A stretch of 64,000 nucleotides of DNA from an uncultured Subdoligranulum sp. (GCA_945830575.1 CALZZE010000001.1:186001-250000); one strand, 5' to 3'. Numbered from the stretch's first letter, positions 28,438-36,102 are shown. Program-made: numbers and translations. Notes: generated from the sequence alone by a model not told the origin.

Positions 28438-29892
28438 ATGTTCATCATTCTGCGCGGCGCGGCGGCCGGCTATGAGGCCGAGCACACCGCCCGCCTGTTT
28501 TTCCCCGGCGCGGACCGCGCCGATACCTTCCCCGATTCCGGCGACGCGGTGGCCGCGCTGGCGGGGGAAGTGACCCACATGGTGTTGCTGCGCCTGAACG
28601 ATACCGTTGTGTGGCGCACTGCGCCCGCCCCGGAAGGGGACGGGGAATACGCCCTTTGCACGCTCCTGTATGAGCTGCTGTGCCGGCAAACCGGCATCAC
28701 CCCGCCATGGGGCATGATGACGGGCGTGCGCCCGGTGCGCATCATCCATGACCTGCGGGCGGCGGGAATTCCGGAATCCGGCATTGCGGCCCACTTCCTG
28801 GAACATTTCCGCTGCACACCGCAGAAATTCCAGCTGGCCCGGGGCATTGCCGATTTGCAGCGCCCGGTGCTGGAGGGGGCCGACCCCATGGATTGCAGCG
28901 TTTATGCGGGCATTCCGTTCTGTCCCAGCCGGTGCAGCTATTGCAGCTTTGTCTCCCGCACGGTGGGGGATAAGGCCACGCAGGCACTGGTGCAGCCCTA
29001 TGTGGACAAACTCTGTCAGGAACTCACCGCCATCCGCCGCACGGTGGACAGGTGCGGTCTGCGGGTGCGCACGCTGTATATCGGCGGCGGCACCCCCACC
29101 AGCCTCAGCGCCGCCCAGCTCACCCAGCTGATGGGGCACATCGCGGATATTTTTGACCTGTCCGCGCTGGACGAATACACCGTGGAGGCGGGCCGCCCCG
29201 ACTGCACCGACGCGGAAAAACTGCATATTCTGAAACAGTACGGCGCCACCCGTATCTCCATCAATCCGCAGACCTTCTCGGATGCGGTGCTTGCCAACAT
29301 CGGCCGCCGCCACACCGCACAGGACATTGCGGACTGCTTTGCCGCCGCCCGTCAGGAGGGGCACCGCAACATCAATATGGATCTGATCGCGGGCCTTCCC
29401 GGCGACACAGTGGAGGGCTTTACCCGCAGTCTGCAAACCGCCATATCGCTGGACCCGGAGAACATCACGGTACACACCCTCACGCTGAAACGCGCCTCCG
29501 ATCTGGTGGTGGAGCACCGCGCCGCCGCCTATGACGATGTGGCCGCCATGCTGGAACAGTGCGGGGCGCTGTACGCGGCGGGCTACCGGCCCTATTATCT
29601 CTACCGCCAGAAGGGCACGCTGCAAAATCTTGAGAACATCGGCTGGGCCAAGCCCGGAACCGAGTGTCTGTACAATATCTATATCATGGAAGAGGTGCAC
29701 ACCATCCTTTCCGCCGGGGCGGGCGGCTCCACCAAGCTGGTGGTGCCGGGCGCGCGCCGGGGCAAGATTCAGCGCATCTTCAATTTCAAATATCCCAACG
29801 AATACATCGGGCGCTTTGAGGAGATTCTGGCCCGCAAGAAAGGAGTGGAGGAATTTTATGAAACATCCGCCCAAACGTCTGGTCAGCTGTGA
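28438..29892 (+). CDS. hemZ: HemZ-like coproporphyrinogen dehydrogenase (radical SAM)
   Basis: A 484-aa radical SAM protein. I start at the ATG at 28438 with GAGGGAGA upstream; the open frame runs back into the preceding gene without support. The first 150 residues are the HemZ-specific N-terminal region, with WGMMTGVRPVRIIHDL. The cluster is C162/C166/C169 (CPSRCSYC), followed by YIGGGTPT and INPQTF. HemZ is the oxygen-independent coproporphyrinogen oxidase relative of Firmicutes. No other haem genes are nearby, and many such anaerobes make no haem, so the real role may differ. Confidence 0.88.
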   Translation: MFIILRGAAAGYEAEHTARLFFPGADRADTFPDSGDAVAALAGEVTHMVLLRLNDTVVWRTAPAPEGDGEYALCTLLYELLCRQTGITPPWGMMTGVRPVRIIHDLRAAGIPESGIAAHFLEHFRCTPQKFQLARGIADLQRPVLEGADPMDCSVYAGIPFCPSRCSYCSFVSRTVGDKATQALVQPYVDKLCQELTAIRRTVDRCGLRVRTLYIGGGTPTSLSAAQLTQLMGHIADIFDLSALDEYTVEAGRPDCTDAEKLHILKQYGATRISINPQTFSDAVLANIGRRHTAQDIADCFAAARQEGHRNINMDLIAGLPGDTVEGFTRSLQTAISLDPENITVHTLTLKRASDLVVEHRAAAYDDVAAMLEQCGALYAAGYRPYYLYRQKGTLQNLENIGWAKPGTECLYNIYIMEEVHTILSAGAGGSTKLVVPGARRGKIQRIFNFKYPNEYIGRFEEILARKKGVEEFYETSAQTSGQL

Positions 29893-30778
29893 ACTGATCG
29901 GTCTGGCTGCCAACCAGCCGGAGGCCTTTGTACAGCAGTGCGAACAGGCGTATCGCCGCCGTGTTGCCAGCCTTGCGCGGCGAATCCTTTCATCGGGCTG
30001 TCACATCGTCATGCTCACCGGCCCGTCCGCCACCGGAAAAACCACCTCCGCCAACAAGCTGGCGCGGGCGGTGACCCAACTTGGCCGCCCGGCGCAGGTG
30101 CTGAGTCTGGATGACTTCTTTCTGGGGGAGGGCCTCTATCCCAAGCATGAGGACGGCACCGATGACTATGAATGTCTTGAGGCGCTGAACCTGCCGGTGC
30201 TCCGCGACTGTCTGCAGCGTCTGTATGAAACCGGCGTGAGCGAGGCCCCGGTGTTTGATTTTGTTACCGAGCAGCCCTGCGGCACCCAGCTGGTGGACTG
30301 CCGGGACGGCATCGTGGTGGTGGAAGGGCTGCATGCCCTCAATCCCGCCATCACCGACCATCTTCCCGCGCAGGCGGTTTTCAACGTGTATGCGTCCATC
30401 CGGGAGGAATACGCCGACCCGGAGGGGCTGCGCTGCCTGAAAACGCAGGACCTCCGTCTGGCGCGGAGGCTCAACCGGGACGCCGTTACCCGCGGCCACG
30501 ACGCCGCCGAAACGCTGGATATGTGGCTCCATGTCTGCGAAGGGGAGGAAAAGTATATCAAAGCCTTCCGTTTCCGTGCCGATGGAATTCTGGACACCGC
30601 TCACAGCTATGAGCCGTGCCTGTGGTCTGCGCTGCTGACCCCGCTGCTGGACACCGTCCCGGCGGAGCATCCCGGCCGCGAAAAGCTGGCACAGCTGTGT
30701 GCGGAGTTGCAGCGGTTCCCGGGGCTGCCGGTTTCGCTGGTGCCGCCCGACAGCATGCTGCGGGAATTTGTGGACTGA
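29858..30778 (+). CDS. Uridine kinase-like nucleoside kinase
   Basis: A 306-aa P-loop kinase of the phosphoribulokinase/uridine kinase family. The start ATG at 29858 lies inside the end of hemZ (35-nt overlap), with AGGAGTGGAGG before it. Walker A is GPSATGKT at 55-62; SLDDFF matches the catalytic Asp-Asp motif of uridine kinases; VVVEGLHALNP is the Walker B region. Related Clostridial proteins often carry an N-terminal TGS domain, which is missing here. Its substrate may be uridine, cytidine or another small molecule. Confidence 0.85.
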   Translation: MKHPPKRLVSCELIGLAANQPEAFVQQCEQAYRRRVASLARRILSSGCHIVMLTGPSATGKTTSANKLARAVTQLGRPAQVLSLDDFFLGEGLYPKHEDGTDDYECLEALNLPVLRDCLQRLYETGVSEAPVFDFVTEQPCGTQLVDCRDGIVVVEGLHALNPAITDHLPAQAVFNVYASIREEYADPEGLRCLKTQDLRLARRLNRDAVTRGHDAAETLDMWLHVCEGEEKYIKAFRFRADGILDTAHSYEPCLWSALLTPLLDTVPAEHPGREKLAQLCAELQRFPGLPVSLVPPDSMLREFVD

Positions 30779-30853
30779 ACGATGCCACGCGGAAAGCTGG
30801 CAAAAAAGTGCCGCGGAATTTACGAAAAGGTCACAAAAGTTTACAAATCTGCA

Positions 30854-30882
30854 TTGCAAACGCCGTTGTAATGCGATATAAT
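30854..30882 (+). promoter_or_regulatory. Promoter for the zinc-ribbon protein gene
   Basis: -35 TTGCAA (30854-30859), 17-nt spacer, -10 TATAAT (30877-30882). It marks the end of the long upstream transcript region. Confidence 0.8.
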
Positions 30883-30938
30883 AAGGGCACCAAAGGCGGG
30901 AACGCCCTGCCGCATTTTGTATGAATGAGGTGTATGAT

Positions 30939-31397
30939 ATGTTTGAACTGGATTTTGACGCCCTGAAAGAACAGGGAATTCAAATGATGGACACGGTCCA
31001 GAAGACTGCGCAGGATCTGGCGGATAAAGGCAAGACGCAGATGGAGCTGATCAAGCAGCAAGGCAAGCTGGCCAAGGCGGAGCGCCAGCTGGGCGCGCTG
31101 GTTTACAGCCTGCACAAGAACGGCGAGGAGAATCAGCCGCTGGTGGACAAATATCTGGACGCCATTGCCGAGGTGGAAGCCGCCATCGAGACGCTGAAGG
31201 CCGCTGCCGAGCAGGGCGAGTCGGTGGACATTCCCGCCGAGTACGAGGAGCCTGCCGCTGAGGAGCCTGCCGCCGAAGAGGAACCCATCGAGGAGGAGCC
31301 CATCCGCCTGCGCGGCGAGACCAAAATCTGCCCGGTGTGCAACGCTGAGGTGGACGGCGACGCCTGTTTCTGCAACCATTGCGGCGCACAGCTGTGA
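30939..31397 (+). CDS. Coiled-coil protein with C-terminal zinc ribbon
   Basis: A 152-aa soluble protein, family unknown to me. GAGGTG 8 nt upstream favours the ATG at 30939; another in-frame ATG is at 30921. Residues 5-95 are predicted helical/coiled coil by their charged heptad pattern. Residues 95-125 are an acidic repeat-like linker of EEPAAEEP type. Residues 130-152 form a zinc ribbon with CPVC and CNHC, typical of proteins that link a regulator or membrane part to a metal site. It has its own promoter. Confidence 0.8.
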   Translation: MFELDFDALKEQGIQMMDTVQKTAQDLADKGKTQMELIKQQGKLAKAERQLGALVYSLHKNGEENQPLVDKYLDAIAEVEAAIETLKAAAEQGESVDIPAEYEEPAAEEPAAEEEPIEEEPIRLRGETKICPVCNAEVDGDACFCNHCGAQL

Positions 31398-31406
31398 CAT
31401 TGTCAC

Positions 31407-31434
31407 TTGACAAATCGAGATTTGGTAGTACAAT
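31407..31434 (+). promoter_or_regulatory. Promoter with overlapping palindromes before mazG
   Basis: -35 TTGACA (31407-31412), 16-nt spacer, -10 TACAAT (31429-31434). The -35 lies in two overlapping perfect palindromes: GTGACA-t-TGTCAC (31394-31406) and TTGTCA-ct-TGACAA (31400-31413). The mazG ATG is only 2 nt after the -10. Confidence 0.55.
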
Positions 31435-31435
31435 A

Positions 31436-32146
31436 ATGCAGGAGAAAAATCCCGGCACCAAGTACACGGCCGGGGATCTGAACGCGATCATTGCCCGCCT
31501 GCGGGATCCGGAAACCGGCTGTCCGTGGGACAAGGTGCAGACGCACCAGTCCATCCGGATGAATTTTCTGGAGGAGGCCTACGAGGCGGTGGATGCGCTG
31601 GATCTGGACGATGCCCATTTGCTCTGCGAGGAGTTGGGTGATGTGCTGATGCAGGTGGTGTTTCACACCTGCATCGAGACCGAGCGCGGCCGCTTTACCT
31701 GGGAGGACGTCTGTGACGGCGTCTGCCGTAAACTCATTGACCGGCATCCGCATATTTTTGGCGAGGAAACTGACCCGGACGGCATAAAGGACTGGGATAC
31801 GCTCAAAAATAAGGAAAAGGGCCGGGAAAGCCTGGAACAGGACCTTGCGGACGTTCCCCGGGCCATGCCCGCCCTCATGCGGGCTGCCAAGCTGCAAAAG
31901 CGGGCGGAGAAGCATGGCCGCCCCGTCACGGCACAGCCGGACGGGGTGACGGAATCCGCAGAACGCCTGAACCAGAGCATGGACGCTGCCGAAGCGGAGC
32001 GTGCGGCAGGGGATCTGCTGTTTGCCGCCGTTGCGCTGGCCCGACAGGCCGGCGTGGACCCGGAACAGGCGCTGCAGCGCCGGAACGAAGCCTTTACCGG
32101 GGACGCTGCGCGGGAACCGCTGCCTGCGGGCGGCACATTCAGATAG
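31436..32146 (+). CDS. mazG: Nucleoside triphosphate pyrophosphohydrolase MazG
   Basis: A 236-aa all-alpha NTP pyrophosphatase that clears non-canonical nucleotides. The family signature is clear: [42 protein letters not shown] (metal-binding EExxE/ExxD) and RHPHIFG; a second MazG-like domain occupies the C-terminal half. The start is uncertain. No ribosome site precedes the ATG at 31436, and a -10-like box is 2 nt away, so the mRNA may be leaderless or come from the upstream gene. It opens the mazG-rqcP-yabPQ-divIC cluster known from Bacillus. Confidence 0.93.
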   Translation: MQEKNPGTKYTAGDLNAIIARLRDPETGCPWDKVQTHQSIRMNFLEEAYEAVDALDLDDAHLLCEELGDVLMQVVFHTCIETERGRFTWEDVCDGVCRKLIDRHPHIFGEETDPDGIKDWDTLKNKEKGRESLEQDLADVPRAMPALMRAAKLQKRAEKHGRPVTAQPDGVTESAERLNQSMDAAEAERAAGDLLFAAVALARQAGVDPEQALQRRNEAFTGDAAREPLPAGGTFR

Positions 32147-32152
32147 CCAAGG

Positions 32153-32170
32153 GCGGCAGGACCGCTTTTT
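32153..32170 (+). terminator. Weak terminator between mazG and hup
   Basis: A short stem GCGG/CCGC (32153-32156/32162-32165) followed by TTTTT. The stem is only 4-5 bp, so termination would be partial. Confidence 0.4.
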
Positions 32171-32201
32171 GCTGAAAGATATATTGTGGAGGTACAAACA
32201 A

Positions 32202-32474
32202 ATGACCAAAGTTGAACTGATCGCCGCTGTGGCCGAGTCTGCCGGCCTGAGCAAGAAAGATGCCGAGAAGGCGGTCAACGGCACCCTCAATGCCATCACC
32301 GAGGCTCTCAAGCAGGGTGACAAGGTCTCTCTGGTTGGCTTCGGCACCTTCGAGGTGCGTGAGCGCCCCGAGCGCAAGGGCCGCAATCCCCAGACCAAAG
32401 AGGAGATCACCATTGCCGCGTCCAAGCTGCCCGCCTTCAAGGCCGGCAAGGCTCTCAAGGAGTCCGTGCAGTAA
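32202..32474 (+). CDS. hup: HU-family DNA-binding protein
   Basis: A 90-aa nucleoid protein. GGAGG precedes the ATG. The HU signature is complete: [25 protein letters not shown] at the N-terminus, [20 protein letters not shown] in the DNA-binding arm, and [13 protein letters not shown] at the end. Its codon use is strongly biased, consistent with high expression. It is inserted between mazG and rqcP, which are adjacent in B. subtilis. Confidence 0.97.
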   Translation: MTKVELIAAVAESAGLSKKDAEKAVNGTLNAITEALKQGDKVSLVGFGTFEVRERPERKGRNPQTKEEITIAASKLPAFKAGKALKESVQ

Positions 32475-32488
32475 TCACTGCTGCCATT

Positions 32489-32520
32489 GCGCCTCTCGCC
32501 TGTCCGCGGGGGGCGCTTTT
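32489..32520 (+). terminator. Terminator after hup
   Basis: GCGCC (32489-32493) pairs with GGCGC (32512-32516), with an inner CGC/GCG stem, followed by TTTT. Confidence 0.65.
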
Positions 32521-32543
32521 CCGTTGTGAACAGGAGGAAATTC

Positions 32544-32789
32544 ATGCGTTTAGACAAATATCTCAAGGTCAGCCGCCTTATCAAGCGCCGCACCCTCGCC
32601 AACGAGGTGGCGGACGCGGGCCGCGTGCTGGTAAACGATAAGCCCGCCAAAGCCAGCTATGCCGTCAAGGAGGGGGATGTGATCGAGATCACCTTCGGCA
32701 ACAAACCCATCAAGGTGCGGGTGTTGTCCACCATCGAGCCAAAGGGCAAGGATGTGGCCCGGGAGCTGTTTGAGGTCATCTCCCAGTAA
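32544..32789 (+). CDS. rqcP: S4-domain ribosome quality control protein
   Basis: An 81-aa protein consisting almost only of an S4 RNA-binding domain (MRLDKYLKVSRLIKRRTLANE...GRVLVNDKPAK...YAVKEGDVIEI). This is YabO/RqcP of Firmicutes, which binds the 50S P-site tRNA region during alanine tailing with RqcH; the related Hsp15 is larger. CAGGAGG lies upstream of the ATG at 32544. It lies directly before yabP, as in Bacillus. Confidence 0.93.
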   Translation: MRLDKYLKVSRLIKRRTLANEVADAGRVLVNDKPAKASYAVKEGDVIEITFGNKPIKVRVLSTIEPKGKDVARELFEVISQ

Positions 32790-32794
32790 CCGCT

Positions 32795-32824
32795 GTTCTA
32801 ACCTGCAGCCCTGCCGCATACATT
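32795..32824 (+). promoter_or_regulatory. Sigma-E-like (mother-cell) promoter for yabPQ
   Basis: CATACATT (32817-32824) is a full match to the sigma-E -10 consensus CATACAnT. A weak -35 (GTTCTAAC, 32795-32802) lies 14 nt upstream, the right spacing. The yabP start is about 25 nt after the -10. In B. subtilis yabPQ is transcribed in the mother cell. Confidence 0.5.
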
Positions 32825-32848
32825 ATGTTGTATGGGGAGGAACCTGCC

Positions 32849-33148
32849 ATGCCTGAAACAAAAACCGAGCTTGTCCGTGCCGCCGCCCCGGCCCGGCAGC
32901 ATACCCTGACGCTGACCAACCGGCAGAACCTGACGGTCACCGGCGTGACGCGCATTGTCAGCTGCGATGAGACCGGCGCAGTGCTGGAAACGCCGCTGGG
33001 CAGTCTGACGGTGGGCGGCCAGCAGATCCAGGTGAGCGAGCTGTCCATCCACAGCGGTCAGGTGGATCTGAGCGGCAAAATCGAATACCTGCAATATGCC
33101 GAGAACCGTCAGAGCAGCGGCGGGCTGCTGGTGCGGCTGTTCCGCTGA
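32849..33148 (+). CDS. yabP: Sporulation protein YabP
   Basis: A 99-aa soluble beta-rich protein. The start at 32849 has GGGGAGG upstream. The YabP core pattern is visible: HTLTLTNRQNLTVTGVTRIVSCDETGAVLETPLGSLTVGGQQIQVSELSIHSGQVDLSGKIE is characteristic in its spacing of short strands ending in a conserved Gly-x-Leu/Ile turn (positions 27-88). YabP and YabQ are needed for spore cortex and coat assembly. It is coupled to yabQ, since the yabP stop overlaps the yabQ ATG. Confidence 0.85.
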   Translation: MPETKTELVRAAAPARQHTLTLTNRQNLTVTGVTRIVSCDETGAVLETPLGSLTVGGQQIQVSELSIHSGQVDLSGKIEYLQYAENRQSSGGLLVRLFR

Positions 33149-33612
33149 TGGTCGCCGCGCCGGTACTCACCGCGCTGGCGGGGGACGTGCTGTGCTGTCT
33201 GGGCCTTGGTCTGCTGCTGGCCGCGCTGCGGCAGGTAGTGGGGCTGGCGCTGGGCGGCGGGCCGCTGCTCACCGCGCTGTGGGATTTGCTGATGTTTGCC
33301 GCCGCCGCGGTGCTTTTGTGCGGGTTTGCGGCGGGGGCTTCCGCCAGCGGCGTGGTGCGCTGGTATATGGCTGCCGGCATGCTGGCCGGCGCACTGGGCT
33401 GGCGGTTCAGCGCGGCGGAGGCAGTCCGCCGCATCGTCTGGCGGCTGGTGGCCGCCGCCGCGTGGCCCTTTGCCGCCGTCAGCCGTCATGTGGCGGCCCC
33501 TTTGGCCGTCCGCTTTCGGCAGACTGCGGGAGGTTTGGCGGAAAAATTGCGAAAAAAACCAAAAAATTCAAAAAAGCAGTTGCAAAATCCGACCAGAATA
33601 TTATATAATTAA
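33148..33612 (+). CDS. yabQ: Spore cortex biosynthesis protein YabQ
   Basis: A 154-aa membrane protein with three or four hydrophobic helices (about 3-30, 33-65, 70-85, 95-110) and a very basic C-terminal tail (KLRKKPKNSKK). The sequence is weakly conserved in this family; position directly after yabP and before divIC, size and topology support the call. The first codon overlaps the yabP stop. The 3' end is A-rich and contains the divIC promoter. Confidence 0.78.
   Translation: MVAAPVLTALAGDVLCCLGLGLLLAALRQVVGLALGGGPLLTALWDLLMFAAAAVLLCGFAAGASASGVVRWYMAAGMLAGALGWRFSAAEAVRRIVWRLVAAAAWPFAAVSRHVAAPLAVRFRQTAGGLAEKLRKKPKNSKKQLQNPTRILYN
33580..33609 (+). promoter_or_regulatory. Sigma-A promoter for divIC inside the yabQ 3' end
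   Basis: -35 TTGCAA (33580-33585), 18-nt spacer, -10 TATAAT (33604-33609). It lets the cell-division gene be expressed when the sporulation pair is silent. Confidence 0.7.
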
Positions 33613-33644
33613 CTATACGTAAGTGTGGGAAGGGAGGCACCGAT

Positions 33645-33926
33645 ATGAAAAGGCACGGTATCCTGCCGCGCTGGCTGGTGCCTCTGTGTATTTTGGCGCT
33701 GTGCGGGTATCTGTTCCTGATGCGCATCGGCTGTCAGGTCACCATCAGTTCCCGGCAACAGCAGCTCAGCGAGATGCAGACACAGCTTGTCACCATCAAG
33801 GCGGAAAACGCCGAGCTGCGCCGCATTCTTGACGAGGGCGAGGACGCCATTATTGAGCGCATCGCCCGGGAGCAGGACTACGCCAAGCCCAACGAGCGCA
33901 TTTTCATCGACATCAGCGGCAAATGA
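33645..33926 (+). CDS. divIC: Septum formation initiator DivIC/FtsB family
   Basis: A 93-aa bitopic membrane protein of the divisome: a short basic N-terminus, one membrane helix (about 10-28), then an extracellular coiled coil (SSRQQQLSEMQTQLVTIKAENAELRR) and the conserved end IERIAREQDYAKPNERIFID. GGAAGGGAGG lies upstream. It has its own promoter and precedes the S1-domain gene, as in Bacillus (divIC-yabR). Confidence 0.9.
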   Translation: MKRHGILPRWLVPLCILALCGYLFLMRIGCQVTISSRQQQLSEMQTQLVTIKAENAELRRILDEGEDAIIERIAREQDYAKPNERIFIDISGK

Positions 33927-33992
33927 TCTGGTACGGGTAAAGGAGCTTTGCGGCATCCTTTCTTGAATAAAATAACGAAGGGGTATCATAGT

Positions 33993-34457
33993 TTGGCATT
34001 ACAGGTAGGGGATATTGTAGAGGGAAAAGTCACAGGCATCAAGCCGTTTGGCGCGTTTGTCTCTCTGCCGGAAAACAAAAACGGTCTTGTGCATATTTCG
34101 GAGGTGTCCTACGAGTTTGTGCAGGACCTCTCCGCAGTGCTGGAGGAAGGCCAGACCGTGCAGGTCAAGGTGCTTTCCATCGCGCCGGATGGCAAGATCG
34201 CCTTGTCCATCAAACGCACGCAGCCGGCGCCGGAGCGCGGCAACCGTCAGGGCGGCGGTCAGCGCCCCGCCCAGCAGCAGCGTCCCAAGCGGGAGGAAAA
34301 GCCCCGGGTGTGGCAGCCTAAGCCGCCGGCACCGCAGGGGGAAATGAGCTTTGAGGACATGATGGCCCGCTACAAGAGCCGCAGCGAGGAAAAAATCGCG
34401 GACCTCAAGCGCGTAACGGAGAATCACCGGGGCGGATATTCCCGCCGCCGTGGCTGA
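33993..34457 (+). CDS. S1 RNA-binding domain protein (YabR-like)
   Basis: A 154-aa protein. I choose the TTG start at 33993 because GAAGGGG lies upstream and the protein then begins MALQVGDIVEGKVTGIKPFGAFVSL, the start of an S1 domain (residues 4-72). The second half is low-complexity, rich in Q, R and P (RQGGGQRPAQQQRPKREEK), then a helical stretch (SFEDMMARYKSRSEEKIADL) and a basic tail. It is related to YabR/general stress protein 13. It probably binds RNA or ribosomes; the target is unknown. Confidence 0.88.
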   Translation: MALQVGDIVEGKVTGIKPFGAFVSLPENKNGLVHISEVSYEFVQDLSAVLEEGQTVQVKVLSIAPDGKIALSIKRTQPAPERGNRQGGGQRPAQQQRPKREEKPRVWQPKPPAPQGEMSFEDMMARYKSRSEEKIADLKRVTENHRGGYSRRRG

Positions 34458-34474
34458 GTTTATTTAAATGAGGG

Positions 34475-34542
34475 GGCGTGCATCGTCCGTACCGACTGCC
34501 GGAAGGCAGCGGGCCGGGCGTATGCCGCCTTTTGTCTTTTTT
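34475..34542 (+). terminator. Two-level structured terminator or attenuator
   Basis: An outer stem GGCG-(t)-GCAT (34475-34483) pairs with ATGCCGCC (34522-34529) and encloses a second hairpin CTGCC-ggaa-GGCAG; the T-rich tail TTTTGTCTTTTTT follows (34530-34542). It ends 25 nt before the next start codon, so it could terminate the S1-protein transcript or attenuate the methyltransferase gene. Confidence 0.6.
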
Positions 34543-34567
34543 ATCTCTGGAAAGGAATTGACCACCC

Positions 34568-35692
34568 ATGCCCAATGAATTTACACTGGTAGCACCCTGC
34601 TTTTTCGGCACCGAATCCACCCTGTCCTTCGAGGTGCGCCGCCTTGGCGCGCAGAACGTGCAGGTCACCGATGGCCGTGTGGCCTTTTCCGGCGGGCCGG
34701 AGATGATCGCCGCTGCCAACCTGAACCTGCGCACCGCCGAGCGGGTGCTGCTGCTGCTCAAAACCTTCCCGGCCTCCACTTTTGATGAACTGTTTGACGG
34801 CGTGAACGCCATCCCTTGGGAGGAACTCATCCCCGCGGACGCCCAGTTCCCGGTGAAAGGCTCCAGCCTGTCCAGCCAGCTGTCCAGCGTGCCCGCCTGC
34901 CAGAGCATCGTCAAAAAAGCGGTGGTCAAGCGTTTGCAGGCAGGGCACAAGACGGCCACACTGCCGGAGACCGGCGCGCTGTATAAGATTCGGTTTGCCA
35001 TCCGCAAAAATGTGGTGGAGGTCATGCTGGACACCTCCGGCGATGGCCTGCACAAACGGGGATACCGCCGCAATGCCACGCTGGCCCCCATCAAGGAGAC
35101 GCTGGCCGCCGCTATTGCCGATTTGGGCAGAGTGCGGCGGGACAGTCTGGTACAGGACCCCTTCTGCGGCTCCGGCACGCTGGTCATCGAAGCCGCCCAG
35201 AAAGCGCTGAACATTGCCCCCGGCCTGCGCCGTCGTTTTGCCGCCGAGCAGTTTGACTTTGTGCCTGCCGCCGTCTGGCGGGAGCAGCGTCAAAAAGCGC
35301 TGGACGAAACCAAGCTGGACGCTGCCTTTGAGGGCATCGGCTATGACATCGACCCCGCCGCCGTGGCGCTTGCCAACGCCAACGCCAAACTGGCGGGAGT
35401 GGGGGAGCGCTGCCGCTTTGAGGCGGCCGATGTGAAGGACTTCACCGCCGCGCAAAATGCAATTGTGCTGACCAATCCGCCCTATGGCGAGCGTCTGGGC
35501 GATGCCGCCGAGGCCGCGGGCCTTGCCAGAACGCTGGGACAGGTGTGGCAGCGCCATCCCGGGCAGGGACTGTACGCCATCACGGCGGACGCGGAATTTG
35601 AGACGCATTTTGGCAAAAAAGCCGCCCGCCGCCGCAAAATCTACAACGGCATGATTCCCTGCCAGCTGTATATGTATTTCGATAAAAAATGA
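34568..35692 (+). CDS. THUMP-domain 23S rRNA guanine-N2 methyltransferase
   Basis: A 374-aa class I SAM methyltransferase of the RlmL/YpsC type. An N-terminal ferredoxin-like/THUMP RNA-binding half (about 1-165) is followed by the catalytic Rossmann half with DPFCGSGTLVIEAA (motif I, near 198), GYDIDPAAV, and the catalytic NPPYGERLGD near 302. The ribosome site is GAAAGGA. These enzymes methylate G2445-equivalent positions in 23S rRNA. It is the last core gene before the AT-rich glycan island. Confidence 0.9.
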   Translation: MPNEFTLVAPCFFGTESTLSFEVRRLGAQNVQVTDGRVAFSGGPEMIAAANLNLRTAERVLLLLKTFPASTFDELFDGVNAIPWEELIPADAQFPVKGSSLSSQLSSVPACQSIVKKAVVKRLQAGHKTATLPETGALYKIRFAIRKNVVEVMLDTSGDGLHKRGYRRNATLAPIKETLAAAIADLGRVRRDSLVQDPFCGSGTLVIEAAQKALNIAPGLRRRFAAEQFDFVPAAVWREQRQKALDETKLDAAFEGIGYDIDPAAVALANANAKLAGVGERCRFEAADVKDFTAAQNAIVLTNPPYGERLGDAAEAAGLARTLGQVWQRHPGQGLYAITADAEFETHFGKKAARRRKIYNGMIPCQLYMYFDKK

Positions 35693-36102
35693 GGATCTGG
35701 AAATTATCAACCAATATTGACAATAACAGGCCTTTAACATCGTCAGGAAAGCCTTTTGTTATAATGCGATTCTCAACTTAAATTGTTTCTGATACTTTCG
35801 TGGCCTTTTTTCTTTTTGAAAAATCATTTGCAACCTCCAGTTCACTATGGTTATGTTCATCTGCCAAGGTGCAACCTTAGTTTATCGGGAGGTTTTTCTT
35901 TTTGCAATTTACAGGTTTTACGAATGAAAGGTTACGCAGCCATCTTTAGGAAATCTTTAGGAAATGTAATTGAAACATGTTGAAAACTATCCAGAAGCAT
36001 GGTATAATATAAAATAAATATGCAAATTATCTGTGATATCCATTTCGCGAATGAACGCTGCTTGTGTTTGAAAAATATGGGAGGTCATAAAGGAAATACC
36101 GT
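35693..36102. other. AT-rich non-coding region at the left edge of the glycan island
   Basis: I see no gene in these 410 bp. It contains a potential long-range stem AACCTCC (35832-35838) with GGAGGTT (35888-35894) followed by TTTCTTTTT, which could act as a terminator. There is also an 11-bp tandem direct repeat ATCTTTAGGAA (35942-35963), and near the right end the promoter for the glycan genes. Base composition changes sharply here from GC-rich to AT-rich. Confidence 0.6.
35980..36008 (+). promoter_or_regulatory. Promoter for the glycan cluster
   Basis: -35 TTGAAA (35980-35985), 17-nt spacer, perfect -10 TATAAT (36003-36008); the leader is about 90 nt. Confidence 0.75.

Noticed and set aside
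35832-35902. Riboswitch before the glycan operon
   Set aside because: The long-range stem and T tract look superficially like an expression platform, but the operon promoter lies downstream of it and I recognise no aptamer consensus.
35693-36102. Possible tRNA, attachment site or integrase remnant at the left edge of the glycan island
   Set aside because: No tRNA cloverleaf, no att-like duplication of the right junction and no recombinase or transposase gene is visible anywhere in the window. The island was more probably exchanged by homologous recombination.
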